Shown: positions 39,325 to 50,646, counted from the stretch's first letter. The stretch is DNA of 64,000 nt from Semisulcospira habei (GCA_036245525.1 BTPG01000004.1:217317357-217381356), one strand, 5' to 3'. Numbers and translations are program-made. Notes: generated by a model not told the origin, from the sequence alone.

Positions 39325-41023
39325 TCGCTGACACTTACCGCCACTTGGGACGGCCGGACCCTGGTGCCTGCAAAGACCTCGCCGACCTGATGGCCCACTT
39401 CGGTCTACAACGCCCTGCCCTTCGCTCGCTGATTGCTAGGTGGGACCTCCCCTGGGTGTTGACTTGGCTCAACACAGACTGCTTCGAACCTCTCCGTTTG
39501 GCGCGGTTAGCCGATGTGACGCGCAAGACCTGCTTCCTCCTAGCCCTTGCCTCCGCTTCCAGGGTCAGCAAACTGCACGCCCTTTCAGCAAGCCCCTCCT
39601 GGTTACAATTCCGGACGGATGGCTCGGTGCACCTACTGACCGACCCGGCTTTTCTAGCCAAGACCCAGTCGCCCTTGACCGCCCCACGGGTGATCTCCAT
39701 TCGCCCTTTGTGGGATGCTAACTCGGCCTGAGAAACCAGACAGCAGGATCCGGTTTGGGCCTTACGTGTGTACCTGCGGCGGACCAAGCCACTTCGCAGG
39801 GGACGCGCACGCCTTTTCCTCCCTGTTACAATTGTGGTTGTGTTGTTTTGTGAGAGCATGCATGTGTTAATCGTAGGAAACGATCCGATATTTATTTGAG
39901 CTATCATGGTTACGTATCACGTATCTTTTAGTGAGATTCTTTACCGTTCGTGCATGATGATAGCGGATTTGGTTTTGTTATGATACGCTAAGATTAGTCC
40001 GGAAGTTTCTAGCGAAGTCGCAAGGAGAAGAGCGGTTGATTTTGGGAATGCGTAGTTTCGCTGAGAATAGATGGAACGTTCGTGCGGGGTCGCGCTCTGT
40101 CTAATGACCTCGTGCGTGTGACGTCAAAATGTAAGTAACATTTTAGTAGAGACGCTCTATTTTTAGTTATAGTTGTTTTGGTACGCGTGAAGTGAACAGC
40201 GGGTCATTGTGTGTTTATGAAGGTCGTGAATAGTTGGCCATACTATTGTGTGACGTCATTACACACTAGGATTTGGGGCTGAAATGAGCAGTCGAATTTT
40301 TGTAGACTATTGTAGTATTCTTGAAAATTCTTTTTTCATTAATATTTTTTAGTTCCCCTTACGCAGATTATTTTGATTGGTTGCGTTGTGTGATTTTATT
40401 AGATTATTCTTGAAAGTTGTTTTACTATAAAAGTTGGTGCTAGGAAGCACGTGTGTACATTGTCATGCATTGTCAGTTGTAGGGACACACAGTTTATCGT
40501 AGGTACGTGGCCCGTATAGGGTGTACATTGTGAGAGACGCAGCGTAACGGTGGTGTACGTTGTGTGAGGAACTTTGTGTCGCCAGTGTTAACATTTGCAG
40601 AAGAGACATTGTATCAGTGTTGGTGCATTTGGGAATGCATTGTGTGGAGATCGCATCGCTGAATTAAAATATTGTTGGAACTGTTACTCCAGTGTAGCCT
40701 ACATCCTTAAGCCACGTGTGACGGGTTGCAGCTGAATGAAGTTTATTTAAAAGAACCTTACGTGCGTGCATCTGGTGTGTTTATCATACTACGACTCTAC
40801 CACGTAACACTCCCTCTGTCCCCAGGTAAAACTGACATCTTGGCCCAGACGATAGCCTCCTAGCTCCGATGGGTGATACGCTCCGCCTACCAGGACCTCG
40901 CGCCTGATGCAGCCAAACGTATGAACATCAGGGCACATGAGGTCAGAGCCATGGCCATAAACCTGGCATTCGACCGCAACTGGGCTGGCGAGCTGAGTCT
41001 ACCTTCGCCCGATTCTAGCTGAG
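39321..41023 (+). pseudogene. DIRS tyrosine recombinase catalytic domain, split by a solo LTR
   Basis: The recombinase integrates circular DIRS DNA. The frame 39321-39731 has FLLALASASRVSKLHALS, containing the first catalytic arginine. A broken stretch to 39818 includes VWALRVYLRRTKPL. After the solo LTR (39824-40809) the coding continues with IRSAYQDLAPDAAKRMNIRAHEVRAMA, where HEVRA is the H-x-x-R box. The final tyrosine is not confidently placed. Frameshifts plus the LTR make it inactive. Confidence 0.7.
39824..40809 (+). mobile_element. Solo LTR (986 bp) inside DIRS element 1
   Basis: The segment starts TGTTACAATTG and ends CCACGTAACA (TGTTAC/GTAACA ends). It is flanked by CTCCC at 39819-39823 and 40810-40814. 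A TATA-like CTATAAAAG lies at about 40424, which suggests a U3 promoter, and a candidate poly-A region (GAATTAAAATATTG) follows at about 40661. It belongs to the same family as the minus-strand LTR at 28970-29685. The coding strand of the DIRS recombinase is continuous across its target duplication. Confidence 0.9.
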
Positions 41024-41598
41024 GGACCTCTCCAGCCAGCACGAGAACCTGTCGCTGGTGGGGGATATTACAGCAGCGCAACACTCCCTCCCGGCTCCTC
41101 AGGGGCGGTAGGTAAATTTAGCTAAAATTGTCGGAAGGTTGCTCCAGGGAGGACGGGTCTCGTTGACAGTTTTCACAGGTTATTGTGGTCGGGTTATTTT
41201 GGTCCTGTGCGGCACCCATCCCCTATTCGCAATTCTCCCTAAAAGTAATGTCATCGGTAATGTATTTTGAGGAAACAAATGAATTTTACTCTAAAATGTA
41301 TTTTTTCGAAAAATACTTACCGATGACATTACTCGAAGGACCCTCCCACCAGCCCCGCTTGCCGCTAGTCAGTTAAGTAAACAGACTGGCGAGTATCCGG
41401 TGAGCGATTGCCCGGATGGGGATGGAAGGGAGGCTACTCGGGGTACGGCATAGGATAGGGCTTCCCTTGTTGCCTCCCATGCCTTACAGGTACACAACCA
41501 AATTTTGGCAAAAATTGTGCTAGCTAAGACACATCCCTAAAAGTAATGTCATTGGTAAGTATTTTTCGAAAAAATACATTTTAGAGAAAAATTCACTT

Positions 41599-41985
41599 TT
41601 TAAAAACTGTCTATTACATCTAGTACTCTTTCAAGATCACTTTTATCATGTAGGAAAACACTAATATCGTCAGCATACATGGCCAGCTTTAAAAATTCTC
41701 TGGGGTAGTGCGATTCCCCTAAAAGGATCAGCCCTTATTTTTATAGCCAATATTTCAAGAGCCAGAATGAAAGCCATCGGCGAAAATGAACAGCCTTGTC
41801 TTACCCCGGAGTCTACTCAGAAGAACTGGGACAACCATCCTGAGTAATTTATGCAACTGTCTGTGTTTTTTGTGATTATTTCTACCCACTTAATAAAATT
41901 TTCACCAAACCCAAACTGTTTGAAGGACCAAAGTATAAATTCTTTAGAGATAGAATCAAAAACACGGCAATAATCCAGCCCCGGG
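41599..41985 (-). mobile_element. Tx1/L1-like LINE, reverse transcriptase part
   Basis: On the minus strand, DYCRVFDSISKEFILW, then GVRQGCSFSPMAFILALEIL (motif B) and MYADDISVFLHDKSDLERVL (catalytic YADD) are readable. They run directly up to the right end of the DIRS-like element. The LINE continues at 37393 on the other side. It is truncated at 41985, next to the GGGTTATTTTGAACCCTGATAT repeat. Confidence 0.8.
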
Positions 41986-42106
41986 TTATTTTGAACCCTG
42001 ATATACAACACCAAAATTCAACACCAGAATGTCCTAGCTTCCCAGGAACATGGATTCAAAGCTATGTGAATTTCATTTTATTTGTTCAAAATTCTTGTTT
42101 TGTGTC

Positions 42107-45100
42107 AGAGAGACTGGGGGTGCAAGGTGAGCAGACTTGGGTCCCCTGGTGGACACAAGATGGAGTCGCATGACCCACTGGTGACAGCAGACGTGAAGAT
42201 AGAGATTGATGTGGCAGAGGAGGATGACAGTTCGATCACACAAGAATGGGGTAAGGATGTCACTGTACCCATTGTCCGCACCCTGCCGTAATGTGAAAAG
42301 GGGTGGTGAGTTGGAATCTTTGATTGAGATGATCTTGAAAGTTGAATGCCCAAGTGGGGTACACAGTGTCATTCTGCCAGTACTGATATGCCTGGGGTGC
42401 TGAATAGGGCCGCCCGTGAAATCTCAGAAAAGCTTCAGGCATCTTCAAACTCCATAAATGGTAACCCGGCTGGAGACCTCAGAACGTTTTCATTGGACAG
42501 ACAACTGAATTTGGTCTTAGCATACAAACTTTTGAATCTTGGCAACCTGCCTGATTACTAAATTGTTAGACTTTTATCATCTCTTTGTGTTCCGGACATA
42601 TTGACTACAAACCTCTCCCATTACATTTTCATAACAATTACACTCGGAGGGGTGGTACCACTTTCATACAAAAGAGTAATTCAGACGTGATAAGTTAGAT
42701 ATCATTGACAGAACATTTAAAACGCAAGCATTGTACCTGTGTGTCCATAATGAATACAGCGCTGGAACAAAAGCCAGATTAACCCATTTAGCCCCAATGC
42801 CCTACAGCTGCAGGTGGATTGACCATGATAATTCAAGGGAGTGCCTGATTGGCTTGGCGCCATCAGGCACGAATCCAATTTGGCACTACCATTGAATTAT
42901 CATGGTCGATCCACCTCCTGCAACTTGTACAATTTTTTTAAAACACAGCCTTGGGGCTAAATGGCTTAATAGTACCTGAGGTACATTTTCAGTGCATGCG
43001 ACCAAAGTAGTAATCATGTGGGCTCTAATATGGTTCAAATTGTAGATGTGTATCTATACTCACCAGATTACAAAACAGAACATTGCGTATCAACAGTAGC
43101 TTGATTTGCAGTCCTTTTCTGTCAGGATCTGGGAGAGCACTTTTAATGTAATCCTTTTCATTCAGATACACGACTGTTTGAAATCAATTTGACTGACAGT
43201 TCAAAGGGGCACGCCTGAACTTTTTTAATGCTTCAGTTCACAAAAAGCTTTTACTGGGATTCAGTATACATACCCACTTAGACAGTGACCACCCTATTGT
43301 CCCACCAAATGCTTTCTTTCATCCGTTCAAAGCGAAAAGAGGTCCACCGGAATCTTGTGACTGAACGCCATGAAAGGATTGCTTCTGATAGGTGATGGTT
43401 GCTGATGTCATAACTATTCTATATGACCTTAGGTCATCTGCATAATTATAACCAATCAGAGAAAAGATGGCGGATGAACCAGCGAAGAAAACAAGAAAGT
43501 ATCATCGACTCGCTCCGACAATGACAGACTCGGAATTGAAGAGAAGAAAGAGGAAGAGAGACAAGATACCCCTAAGTAGAACTGACATCGGACAAGGGAA
43601 TATAGACATGTGGCAACGCATAAAGCAAGAGCATGGCTTGACCGCCCATCTAGAATTTGTCCCTTTCCTGTTGAATCAGTGAGTAATGTACAGTCTTTTA
43701 TGTCAATCTTCCTATAGTTCTGCAGGCGCTAGTGATTTTCAGAATTCATGATCTTCAGTAGAATTTATCTCTTCCTGATTTCGCATATCATATAGTTACA
43801 TGCAGAAAGTGGCTATAAATACCAATGTTCTGTTTCAATGATGGAATGCAATTTTTTCCGAGGGGTAAAGGATCAAAGGTCAAACTAGGCCCGGCACCGT
43901 GGATGCAGGCTCGCCTGCTTTAGTTTGCGAGTCACTGAAATAAGCCATGCCCTCGTCGCGATCGTTACCCCACCCGGGTCTGCCCTGGGGGACTTGGGTG
44001 GGGTTAGGTATTTTTTAGTTCCCAGGGTCACCCTGGTCAGCCCCACAGGGTGGGTTTTTCTCTCTATTCTGGGGCATTTGTTTCTGTCTACCCTTTGTCC
44101 ATTCACCTGTATTTGCCTTTTTAAAACTCTCCCTACTGTCTGCACTGCCTGTAGCTCTTGATATTGGATGTGTGTTGCTAAATGGTCTTAGCTTTATTTA
44201 GGCCCCATGTGTTAGGTTTATTTAATGTATTTGACCGGCTGGCGACATACATTCAATGTTCTGTTTATTTTTTTTCACAAGCAGTGCAGGCACGTCCTGA
44301 GAAAGCCTTGTTGCTGTCGGGACGTTAAGCAATGTACAATCAATCAATCGTCGCGATCGTTGTTAGTGAATACTAGCAGGTATTAAACCTACATTGTGAT
44401 TTTGACAGCATAACGAATATGGAAGGTTTATTCTACTTTTCTCATGAAAAATTACGTCAAAGGGATGCCGGAAGACATCAGTACACATGTACACTGACAC
44501 GTGTGTAAGCCATACCAATGACCTCGTGACCTGCAATATTGCGATAGTGTGATAGTCGGCCGAGTTCTGCCTTGTGACGTAGGCTCATAAATATGCATAT
44601 TAATTCAAAACAAGGCCGATGCAGACGATAAATCCGCGACTCGGGTACAAAAACAATACACCCTCCAAACAATAAATTTCAACATTTGGCATTGTACTTA
44701 CACCATAAAGCTCTAAGATAGTACACAAAGGACCCATACACATACTGTCAGCAGTATCTGTTGCAGACAGTTTTCTGACTGTGTTGAGATGCTTTATCCT
44801 GGGGAAAATAACTTTCAAAGGTTGTTCCAGAATAGTTTGGTACCTGAGGCACCAAGCTATTCTAGCACCACCCTTGAACTAAAATGACCGATATGTCTCC
44901 TAATCTGTAATGTAGCCTTCATAGGAAAAATAAGCAATTTAAAAAAAAAAAATCAGCCTCGGGATGTAATGGGTTGATAAAGTCTGTTTCACTCACAACA
45001 AGGCGGGATATGACAAGCTGGATATAAAAACACATTCTTAAAGGTCCTGCCAGCACTTTTTCTACATTGCTTATAACAAACTTTGGATATAACAGCCCCA

Positions 45101-47295
45101 AAAATTGGGTCCCTTGGCTTTTTGTTAGATCCAAAATTTCCTGTACGTACAGCCCATAGTAGTAAGTGAGTCAAATTTTTCAGTGGCGGTGAATGTGAAG
45201 TTTTTCGATAAGCAATGTTTGAAATGCTCTACTACCATTAATTGTGTGTGTGGGAGGCTGGTATTTGGCAGTATGGTCATATATATTGTCAGTGCTTTTA
45301 GAAACTGTCGGGGAATTGTAATGCACTGTATGCAGGTTGTCCCAAATATCAGATTGACAGGCTTTAAGAAGTTCAGAATTCTGCTGCAAGGCTCATCACC
45401 AAAAAGCGCAAAACTGATCATATTACACTTGTAATTAAATCCCACCACTGGTTCCCTGTGGCTGCAAGAATTCAGTATAAACTTTCTTCTGTCTGCTTCA
45501 GCTGCATTTCCACATAAGCCCCCCGTACCTGTCCTCTCTCCTGCAGCTGTACACTCCCTCAAGACAACTCAGATCCTCTGCTTACAGCCGCATTTTGTGT
45601 GTACCTTTTGTCCACACCAAGTCTTTTGGCCAGTGGTCTTTTTCATATCTTGGGCCGCTCTACTGGAACAAACTCCCCTCCTATATCCGCCACAGTGCTT
45701 CAAAAGACGTTTTTAAATCTGCGCTAAAAACACACCTTTTCCAACTCCATTACCACAGTCATTGACTGCTGAGGATTCTGTTGTAGTTTTGCTGTGGTGC
45801 CTGGAGTGTGTGTGTTTGTGTGTGTATGTGCATGTAATACTGTGTACAGTTTTTGTAATCGTATTTTTTAAATTTGTAAGGCGCCTAGAGCTCTACCTGA
45901 GGTTAGGCACCATAGAAATCATTATTATTATTATTAATTTAGTTTAAAAAGTGGCCTATTTAGCACCACAGGCACTTGATTACAAGTCTGATTGAAGGTC
46001 TGTGAAACAGCTGATGAACAGGAAAAAAAATTTCATCTTGTTTTTCAACACTGACCAAACATTATTTGTTTGACTTTTTTATATCATGTAGTAAACTGTT
46101 TGGAAATTTAGTAATTCTGCACACTAACACAGATGTGTCAATTTGTACACACAAATTATGACGCCCAAAAACTCAACAAAACATATACATATCACCATGG
46201 ATATTTCAATATTTGTGACACAGTCTTACAACATTTTTTCAGACGTCCCAGCCAGACATTTTCTTACAGCAAATTTTGGATAGAACTTTACTTAACCCAT
46301 TTAACTCCATGACCACATTTCTAAAATTTTGAAGGTGCTACCCAACGACTATGTACCAGTTGCAGGAGTTGGATTGACCATGATAATTCAAGGGTAGTGC
46401 CGGAAGAGCTTGGCGCCTTAAGATCTTCCGGCACTACCCTTGAATTATCTTGGTCAATCCTTCTCCTGATGTAGGGCGTTCAGGCTAAATGGGTTAAGTT
46501 CAGATATGACAGCAGTATGGCTAACAACACTGTCAGAGGTCCCTGCCAGACATTTTCTTATAGCAAATTTTGGATATATAACAACAAATTTGGGTCCGCT
46601 TGTGTTTTACCTACAGTTCAATGTTCATGGTTTCTATTTTCTCTTTCCTCTGGCAGAGACAGCTGTGGGGATGAAAGCACCACCTTGTGAGGCAGATGGA
46701 CACCACGGTAACAGGAACTGTGAAACTACTGATGAAGACACTGACCAGACTGCTGGTGTGGAAAGTGATGATTCTATCCGTTACCCACAAGTCAAGTTTG
46801 AGCCAGGTGTTGAGCTTGATGACCTGCTAGAACCTGGGTCTATCCCCGATTCTCAAGTTAACCCCTTTGTGCATGCAACCACTGGTACTGTAAACAGTGC
46901 TGATGGCTGCATGAGCGATGGGGTTAAACCAGAACCTGACACCTCTACTCGTTCATGGTCGTTCCAACACCCGCAAGTCAAGCTGGAGCCAGAAATCGAG
47001 GTCAGACCTTGTGTCCAGCGTGAACCTTCAACGTGCTGGGAGTCTGAGACTAGTACATGTATCAGTGGATGCACACACAAAGGGGTTAAACTAGAACCTG
47101 ACGTTAATCAGAAAGTGCCTTCTTGGATCAAGACAGAGCGACTGCATTCAGAGCATGGTTTATGTCATGTGGATTGTGTTCACAACACTGATATGAACGT
47201 AAACCAGTGCCAGCCAGAAGTGAAACCTGACACAGTTATATTGTGTGTTACTGACATAAAAAACCATGATGCTGCTTACTCTAATGCACATAGCT
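42107..47295 (+). CDS. Host gene fragment with repeated SUMO-type VK.EP motifs (two exons)
   Basis: Exon A (42107-42250) has an AG acceptor, an ATG at 42160 (MESHDPLVTADVKIEIDVAE) and a GTAAGG donor. Exon B (46657-47295) has a strong pyrimidine tract, an AG acceptor and a GTGAGT donor. Both junctions are phase 1, so they join in frame. The products carry six psi-K-x-E sites: VKIE in exon A and VKFE, VKPE, VKLE, VKLE and IKTE in exon B, mostly extended to VK(x)EP. Such motifs are SUMO attachment sites common in nuclear regulators and zinc-finger proteins. No DNA-binding domain is visible; later exons would lie beyond the intron filled by transposons. Family unknown. Confidence 0.6.
42251..42778. 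other. Intron sequence, no further gene seen
   Basis: A degraded CR1-like scrap (VLNRAAREISEKLQASS and LNLVLAYKLLNLGNLPDY, about 42400-42560) resembles LINE C-terminal sequence. Nothing else was recognised. Confidence 0.4.
42779..42969. repeat. Complete palindromic MITE with TTAA target duplication
   Basis: TTAACCCATTTAGCCCC at the left is mirrored by GGGGCTAAATGGCTTAA at the right. The core is GATTGACCATGATAATTCAAGGG with its complement. CCC/GGG ends next to TTAA are the signature of piggyBac-type transposition, so this is probably a non-autonomous piggyBac-like MITE. Confidence 0.82.
43424..43461 (+). promoter_or_regulatory. Putative promoter: nuclear-receptor-like everted site and CCAAT box
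   Basis: TGACCTTAGGTCA (43424-43436) is two AGGTCA half-sites everted with one spacer. Fifteen bases later there is ACCAATCAGAG (43451-43461), a good CCAAT box, directly before AAAGATGGCGG around the ATG at 43467. Sequence-motif evidence only. Confidence 0.4.
43467..43678 (+). CDS. Candidate first coding exon of a host gene
   Basis: The ATG in AAGATGGCGG opens a frame that runs to a GTGAGT donor at 43679. It encodes a basic N-terminus (LKRRKRKRDKIPLSRTDIG) followed by NIDMWQRIKQEHGL and FVPFLLNQ. The W-x2-(I/L)K-x4-GL-x8-FLL pattern is one I have seen at the start of invertebrate zinc-finger proteins. It ends in phase 2 and so cannot splice directly to the phase-1 exon at 46657. It is either the start of a separate gene or an alternative first exon needing another exon between. 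Confidence 0.5.
43967..44347 (+). mobile_element. SINE copy D
   Basis: A full-length copy with a CAATCAATC tail. The 14-bp target duplication TCGTCGCGATCGTT lies at 43953-43966 and 44348-44361. Confidence 0.93.
44362..44814. other. Intron or intergenic, no gene seen
   Basis: No domain, repeat or splice-supported exon was recognised. Confidence 0.4.
44815..44977. repeat. Palindromic MITE variant
   Basis: CCAGAATAGTTTGGTACCTGAGG and CACCAAGCTATTCTAGCACC are followed by ACCCTTGAACTA, with the distal arm CTCCTAATCTGTAATGTAGCC and the end GGGATGTAATGGGTT. This is the same variant type as 31244-31406, in reverse. Confidence 0.65.
45350..45940 (+). mobile_element. L2/CR1-like LINE 3' fragment
   Basis: Broken frames read like the C-terminus of L2/CR1 reverse transcriptases: FQNSAARLITKKRKTDHI-type, HHWFPVAARIQYKL, then FSYLGPLYWNKLPSYIRHS and FKSALKTHLF. 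The 3' end is GCGCCTAGAGCTCTACC, then CACCATAGAAATCATTATTATT, with an (ATT)n tail at about 45920-45937. Confidence 0.75.
45941..46291. other. Intron sequence, no gene seen
   Basis: AT-rich, no motif recognised. Near 46240-46285 a segment (GTCCCAGCCAGACATTTTCTTA, then GCAAATTTTGGATA) recurs in diverged form at about 46538-46577, on the other side of the MITE. Confidence 0.4.
46292..46497. repeat. Complete palindromic MITE with TTAA target duplication
   Basis: A 206-bp element from TTAACCCATTTAACTCC to GGCTAAATGGGTTAA. The inner palindrome is TTCAAGGGTAGTGCCGGAAG with its reverse complement. It is the best-preserved member and shows what the Polinton target at 10572/27800 originally looked like. 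Confidence 0.85.
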
Positions 47296-47547
47296 GTGAG
47301 TAGCACTGCAGAATATTTAACTCATTCCAGACGTGCCATCCCCGGGTACGCGGATTACGCCGCATATCCGGAGATGACACGTCTCGAATGCGTTAATCAA
47401 GCTGTTTTGAAAATCTGATTCCAGCCATGGCAATATGAGGGGTCTTTACATGATATTATTCCAAAACCCCTAATAGTATATTTAAATCTACCTTGTCATT
47501 TGCGGGTCTACATTATGGAACTCACTCCCCGGCCACGTGACATCACG

Positions 47548-47768
47548 TTAACTCGTTCAGCCCCGACACACCACAGCAAGACATGGATCGAGCATGATGA
47601 TCAGTAGTTCAAGGGTGGTGCCTGAATAGCTTGGCACCCATAGGCACCAAGCTATTCTGGCACCACCCTTGAACTATCGTGCTCAATCTGTCTCTAGAAT
47701 TGTGATACAGTCCTTCAGAGGACAACTTCAAAATTTAGAGATTTCGGTAGTGGGGAAGAATGTGTTAA
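47548..47768. repeat. Palindromic MITE, diverged member with TTAA ends
   Basis: The element starts TTAACTCGTTCAGCCCC and ends GGGGAAGAATGTGTTAA. The inner arms are GTTCAAGGGTGGTGCC and GGCACCACCCTTGAAC, with AATAGCTTGG and CCAAGCTATT between. Confidence 0.75.
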
Positions 47769-50068
47769 AGCAGTCTGACATTATCCCGTTTTAAGACAAG
47801 TCTTTACAGATACCTGGCATCACTCTCATAATAATATCTCTATACATAGACACATGAAAGCATGCGTATATTCTAACAATCATTTGTATGTGTGCGTTTG
47901 TGTGTGCATGTGTGTGTGTTTGCTTGTGTTTAGTGGATTAAATATTTTACATTACTGTGCTTTAAAGTCTCTGTTTATGCATTTGTTTCTTCAAAAACAT
48001 TACCGATGACATGACCTTAAGGGAGATGTCTACTACTTACGCAATTCTAGCCTAAGAGCTCGTTGTGTTACCACACAACCCGGGAGGCACTCGGGGAACC
48101 CCGAGGGGGCCGAGAGTTATCTCCCGATACTTCCCATCTGGGCCAGAGTACCCATAGTCCTTCAGTCAGTCTACTTAGGCTTACGCTGTTCAGACGTGTT
48201 TGCTCTAGCCTACGGACTTGGGATTTTCGACCGGGTCGCCGGTCGTCGACGGCCTGGGTTCTTCGCTTGAATTCTTCTTCGTCCGTCCTCCCTGTGCCTC
48301 GCGTGGCTCTGGTGTCCCCTTTTCGTTGGCAGCTGCCCTTTGGCTTCTTGGTTCCGGCCTGGGCTGTGCTGTCTGCTTCGCTGTGACTTCGCCGCGCGTG
48401 CCTTGGTTGAGATTTTCTCCCCCCTTCCCCGGTCCCGTTCCGGGAAAAGGTAAGGTAGTTGGGTTGGCCCTCGGCCGGTCCCCGCGCTGGGCACTGGTTG
48501 AGCAGGCTCGAAGGCGGTCTTCTTCGGCGCGGTTGCTTTGCGCCAAGATTCTTGACTTTTACTTGGCGGGCCTCGCGCCCGTTCCCTATCTCCTTCCGTG
48601 TTGGTGTGGCATTATTATTTAACAGGGTCAAAATCTCCCTTTCTCAAAAGAGGGCGTTTACGCGTGAGGAAAGGAATGAGACGTTTTTAGCTGGAACGGT
48701 CATTCTTAAACGGCTCAGATCCACAGGTGGTCAGCTTCGTTTTCCAAGATGGCGTCTAGCGATGCAGAGCACCTTTTCCTCGCGGTTAAAACCTCTAATG
48801 GAATGGGAGTGGTGGGAAAGATCGGTGACAGTTAAGTCTAACTTTATTCGGGCGCTTACCTACTCACTTGTTCCTCACCTACTCTTTTTGTACCTTGTGG
48901 GGTTCGGGGAATGTGTTATGCTCCAGCATTTCCTTGACACATTGCGTTGGTGAGTGTGGCGAGAGCCGACGCTTACTTTGGTACTGTGTCGGTCACGTAA
49001 TGCCTGGTTTGCGTAATGCAGCCCTGTTACCTTACTCGGGGGCTTATTAGGTACACGATTTGGCTGGTGGGTGAACATTCTTGTGCACTTTTATACTTGG
49101 CATCACATGTTTCTGTTCTTGGATGTCAGGCGTTTGCCTACTTGAGCGCAGGGCCACTGGTCGCCACGCCTTGCTGCCGTTTTTTAAGGTCCAAGATGAC
49201 CTTTTTGTGGCTGTAAAAAAAAAAAAAAAAAAAAAGTTTGGCTTGCCGCCACAGGTGCTGCTCACATTTATGCATGCGCTCGTTCCGCAAGTTACAGGAA
49301 CAGAGCTACGAAATGGACATTGCTTTCGGACGGGTGGAGCCCGTCGCCTAGGCAGCTAAGGGCCGGCGCCAGTGACCTCATCCCAACCCGAACCTACCTG
49401 ACGGAAACAGAGTGCTAAGACAGCCCTATGTCTCCTGAACACTTTAGTATATGCTCTTTGGTTAAATTCCTCCTTGCCTAAGGCTTGTGCATGTGAATAC
49501 AAATTACGGTGGAAAGGAGATTAATGGCCTGTATTATAGGCAACATAAAACTACGATCAAAGCTGCACCTGGAGGCCCGTCGCTATAGTACAGCGCCGGT
49601 GTTCAGCGGAGGGCACCACTCCGACTAAGGTTACTGTGCCTGCCGCTTGCTTCAGGCCTATACTTGTCATGACATGCTTGAGTTGTTGTGCATGATGTGT
49701 TGCGAAGGTTAACCTTACCAGGGCAGGGTCCCTCAGGCCCACGCCCGCGTGCCTTCGGTTTTTATATGTTGCAGTGGTCTCTGGACGACCTGCTCACTAC
49801 ATGGAGGATTCCAGTGACCGTCGGACTCGCACAAGGTCTGTCTACCATGTGCCGGATGTACCTCCGAACGTTGGTGTGACGTCTGCTCCACGTGACCGGA
49901 ACGGCGCTGGGCGCTACTTGGGGCTTCCTTTGGCGAGTTCGCCCGGCACCTGTGACTGGTTCCAGACCTGCTGAAATACCGGCTGCTGTTCCCGGTACTA
50001 CGATCGCTCGAGTTCCGACGAGATGACGGAGAGATCACCATGCCGGACGCGTCAGTATAGTGTGCAGA

Positions 50069-50299
50069 GTGGGTTGATCGATGCGGTGGTTCCCAGGAGG
50101 GAACGCACCAGGACCAAACTTTGTGGCAGGCAGGAAGCCCGCATCGACACGGAGCTCGGTGCGGAGGGACGTGCGCTATCCGTCCTTGATCCTATGCCGA
50201 TCCCCGCTCGTCTCCTAGAAAGCCTGCTGGCTCCTACGCGGAGTCTCCTCGCTGGCAGCGAGCCCACCTCGCCATAGAGCTCGGTTCGCGGAGACATTC
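50069..50299 (+). repeat. Direct repeat unit 1 within DIRS-like element 2
   Basis: About 230 bp from GTGGGTTGATCGATGCGGT to CGGTTCGCGGAGACATTC recur at 50647-50877 with about 90 percent or better similarity by eye. The copies are in direct orientation, 578 bp apart. The duplication is internal to the element. Confidence 0.85.
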
Positions 50300-50646
50300 T
50301 CGCACGCATGCATCGTCTCGGCACAAATGGAATCCGCTGGGCGCACAGTACGGAACCCACACACCGCTCAAGGTCAGCTTGGAAGCCGTCCAGGCAGCCG
50401 ATGACGAGGCGCAGGTTATCGCGCTCGGAGCGGGTATGCTGGCACCGCCCTCGCTCCCTGGAGGGGGCTCCACCAGGACAGCGCTGCTCGTCGGGAGACA
50501 CACTGAGCCGGCTGCTAGTGGTTACAGAGTCCTGTTGGTGACAGCCGGCTAGACAGAGGTTCCAGTCTCCGTTCTTACCGCTCGATTCCTTGACGATCTT
50601 GGGGAGAGATCACCACGCCGGTTGCAACGTTCCAGTATGCGGAGTG

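Larger units (their letters stand above)
37394..41598 (+). mobile_element. DIRS-like tyrosine-recombinase retroelement 1 (no RT seen), nested
   Basis: About 200 bp at the left end (37394-37590) recur inverted at the right end (41385-41598). Between genes and right repeat, 41232-41335 is made of the complements of both extremities, fused back to back. That is the internal complementary region typical of DIRS elements. Coding on the plus strand comprises a gag-like region and a split tyrosine recombinase, with no reverse transcriptase/RNase H segment between them. The element interrupts a Tx1-like LINE and carries a solo LTR at 39824-40809. Confidence 0.82.

Noticed and set aside
46506..46656. 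Extension of the SUMO-motif exon upstream to the ATG at 46506
   Set aside because: The upstream part reads through a strong pyrimidine tract plus AG and repeats local intron sequence, so the AG acceptor at 46656 is the better start of the exon.
48062..48631. GC-rich overlapping ORFs at 48.1-48.6 kb as genes
   Set aside because: They are open on both strands because the DIRS-like element end is GC-rich. No family features were seen.
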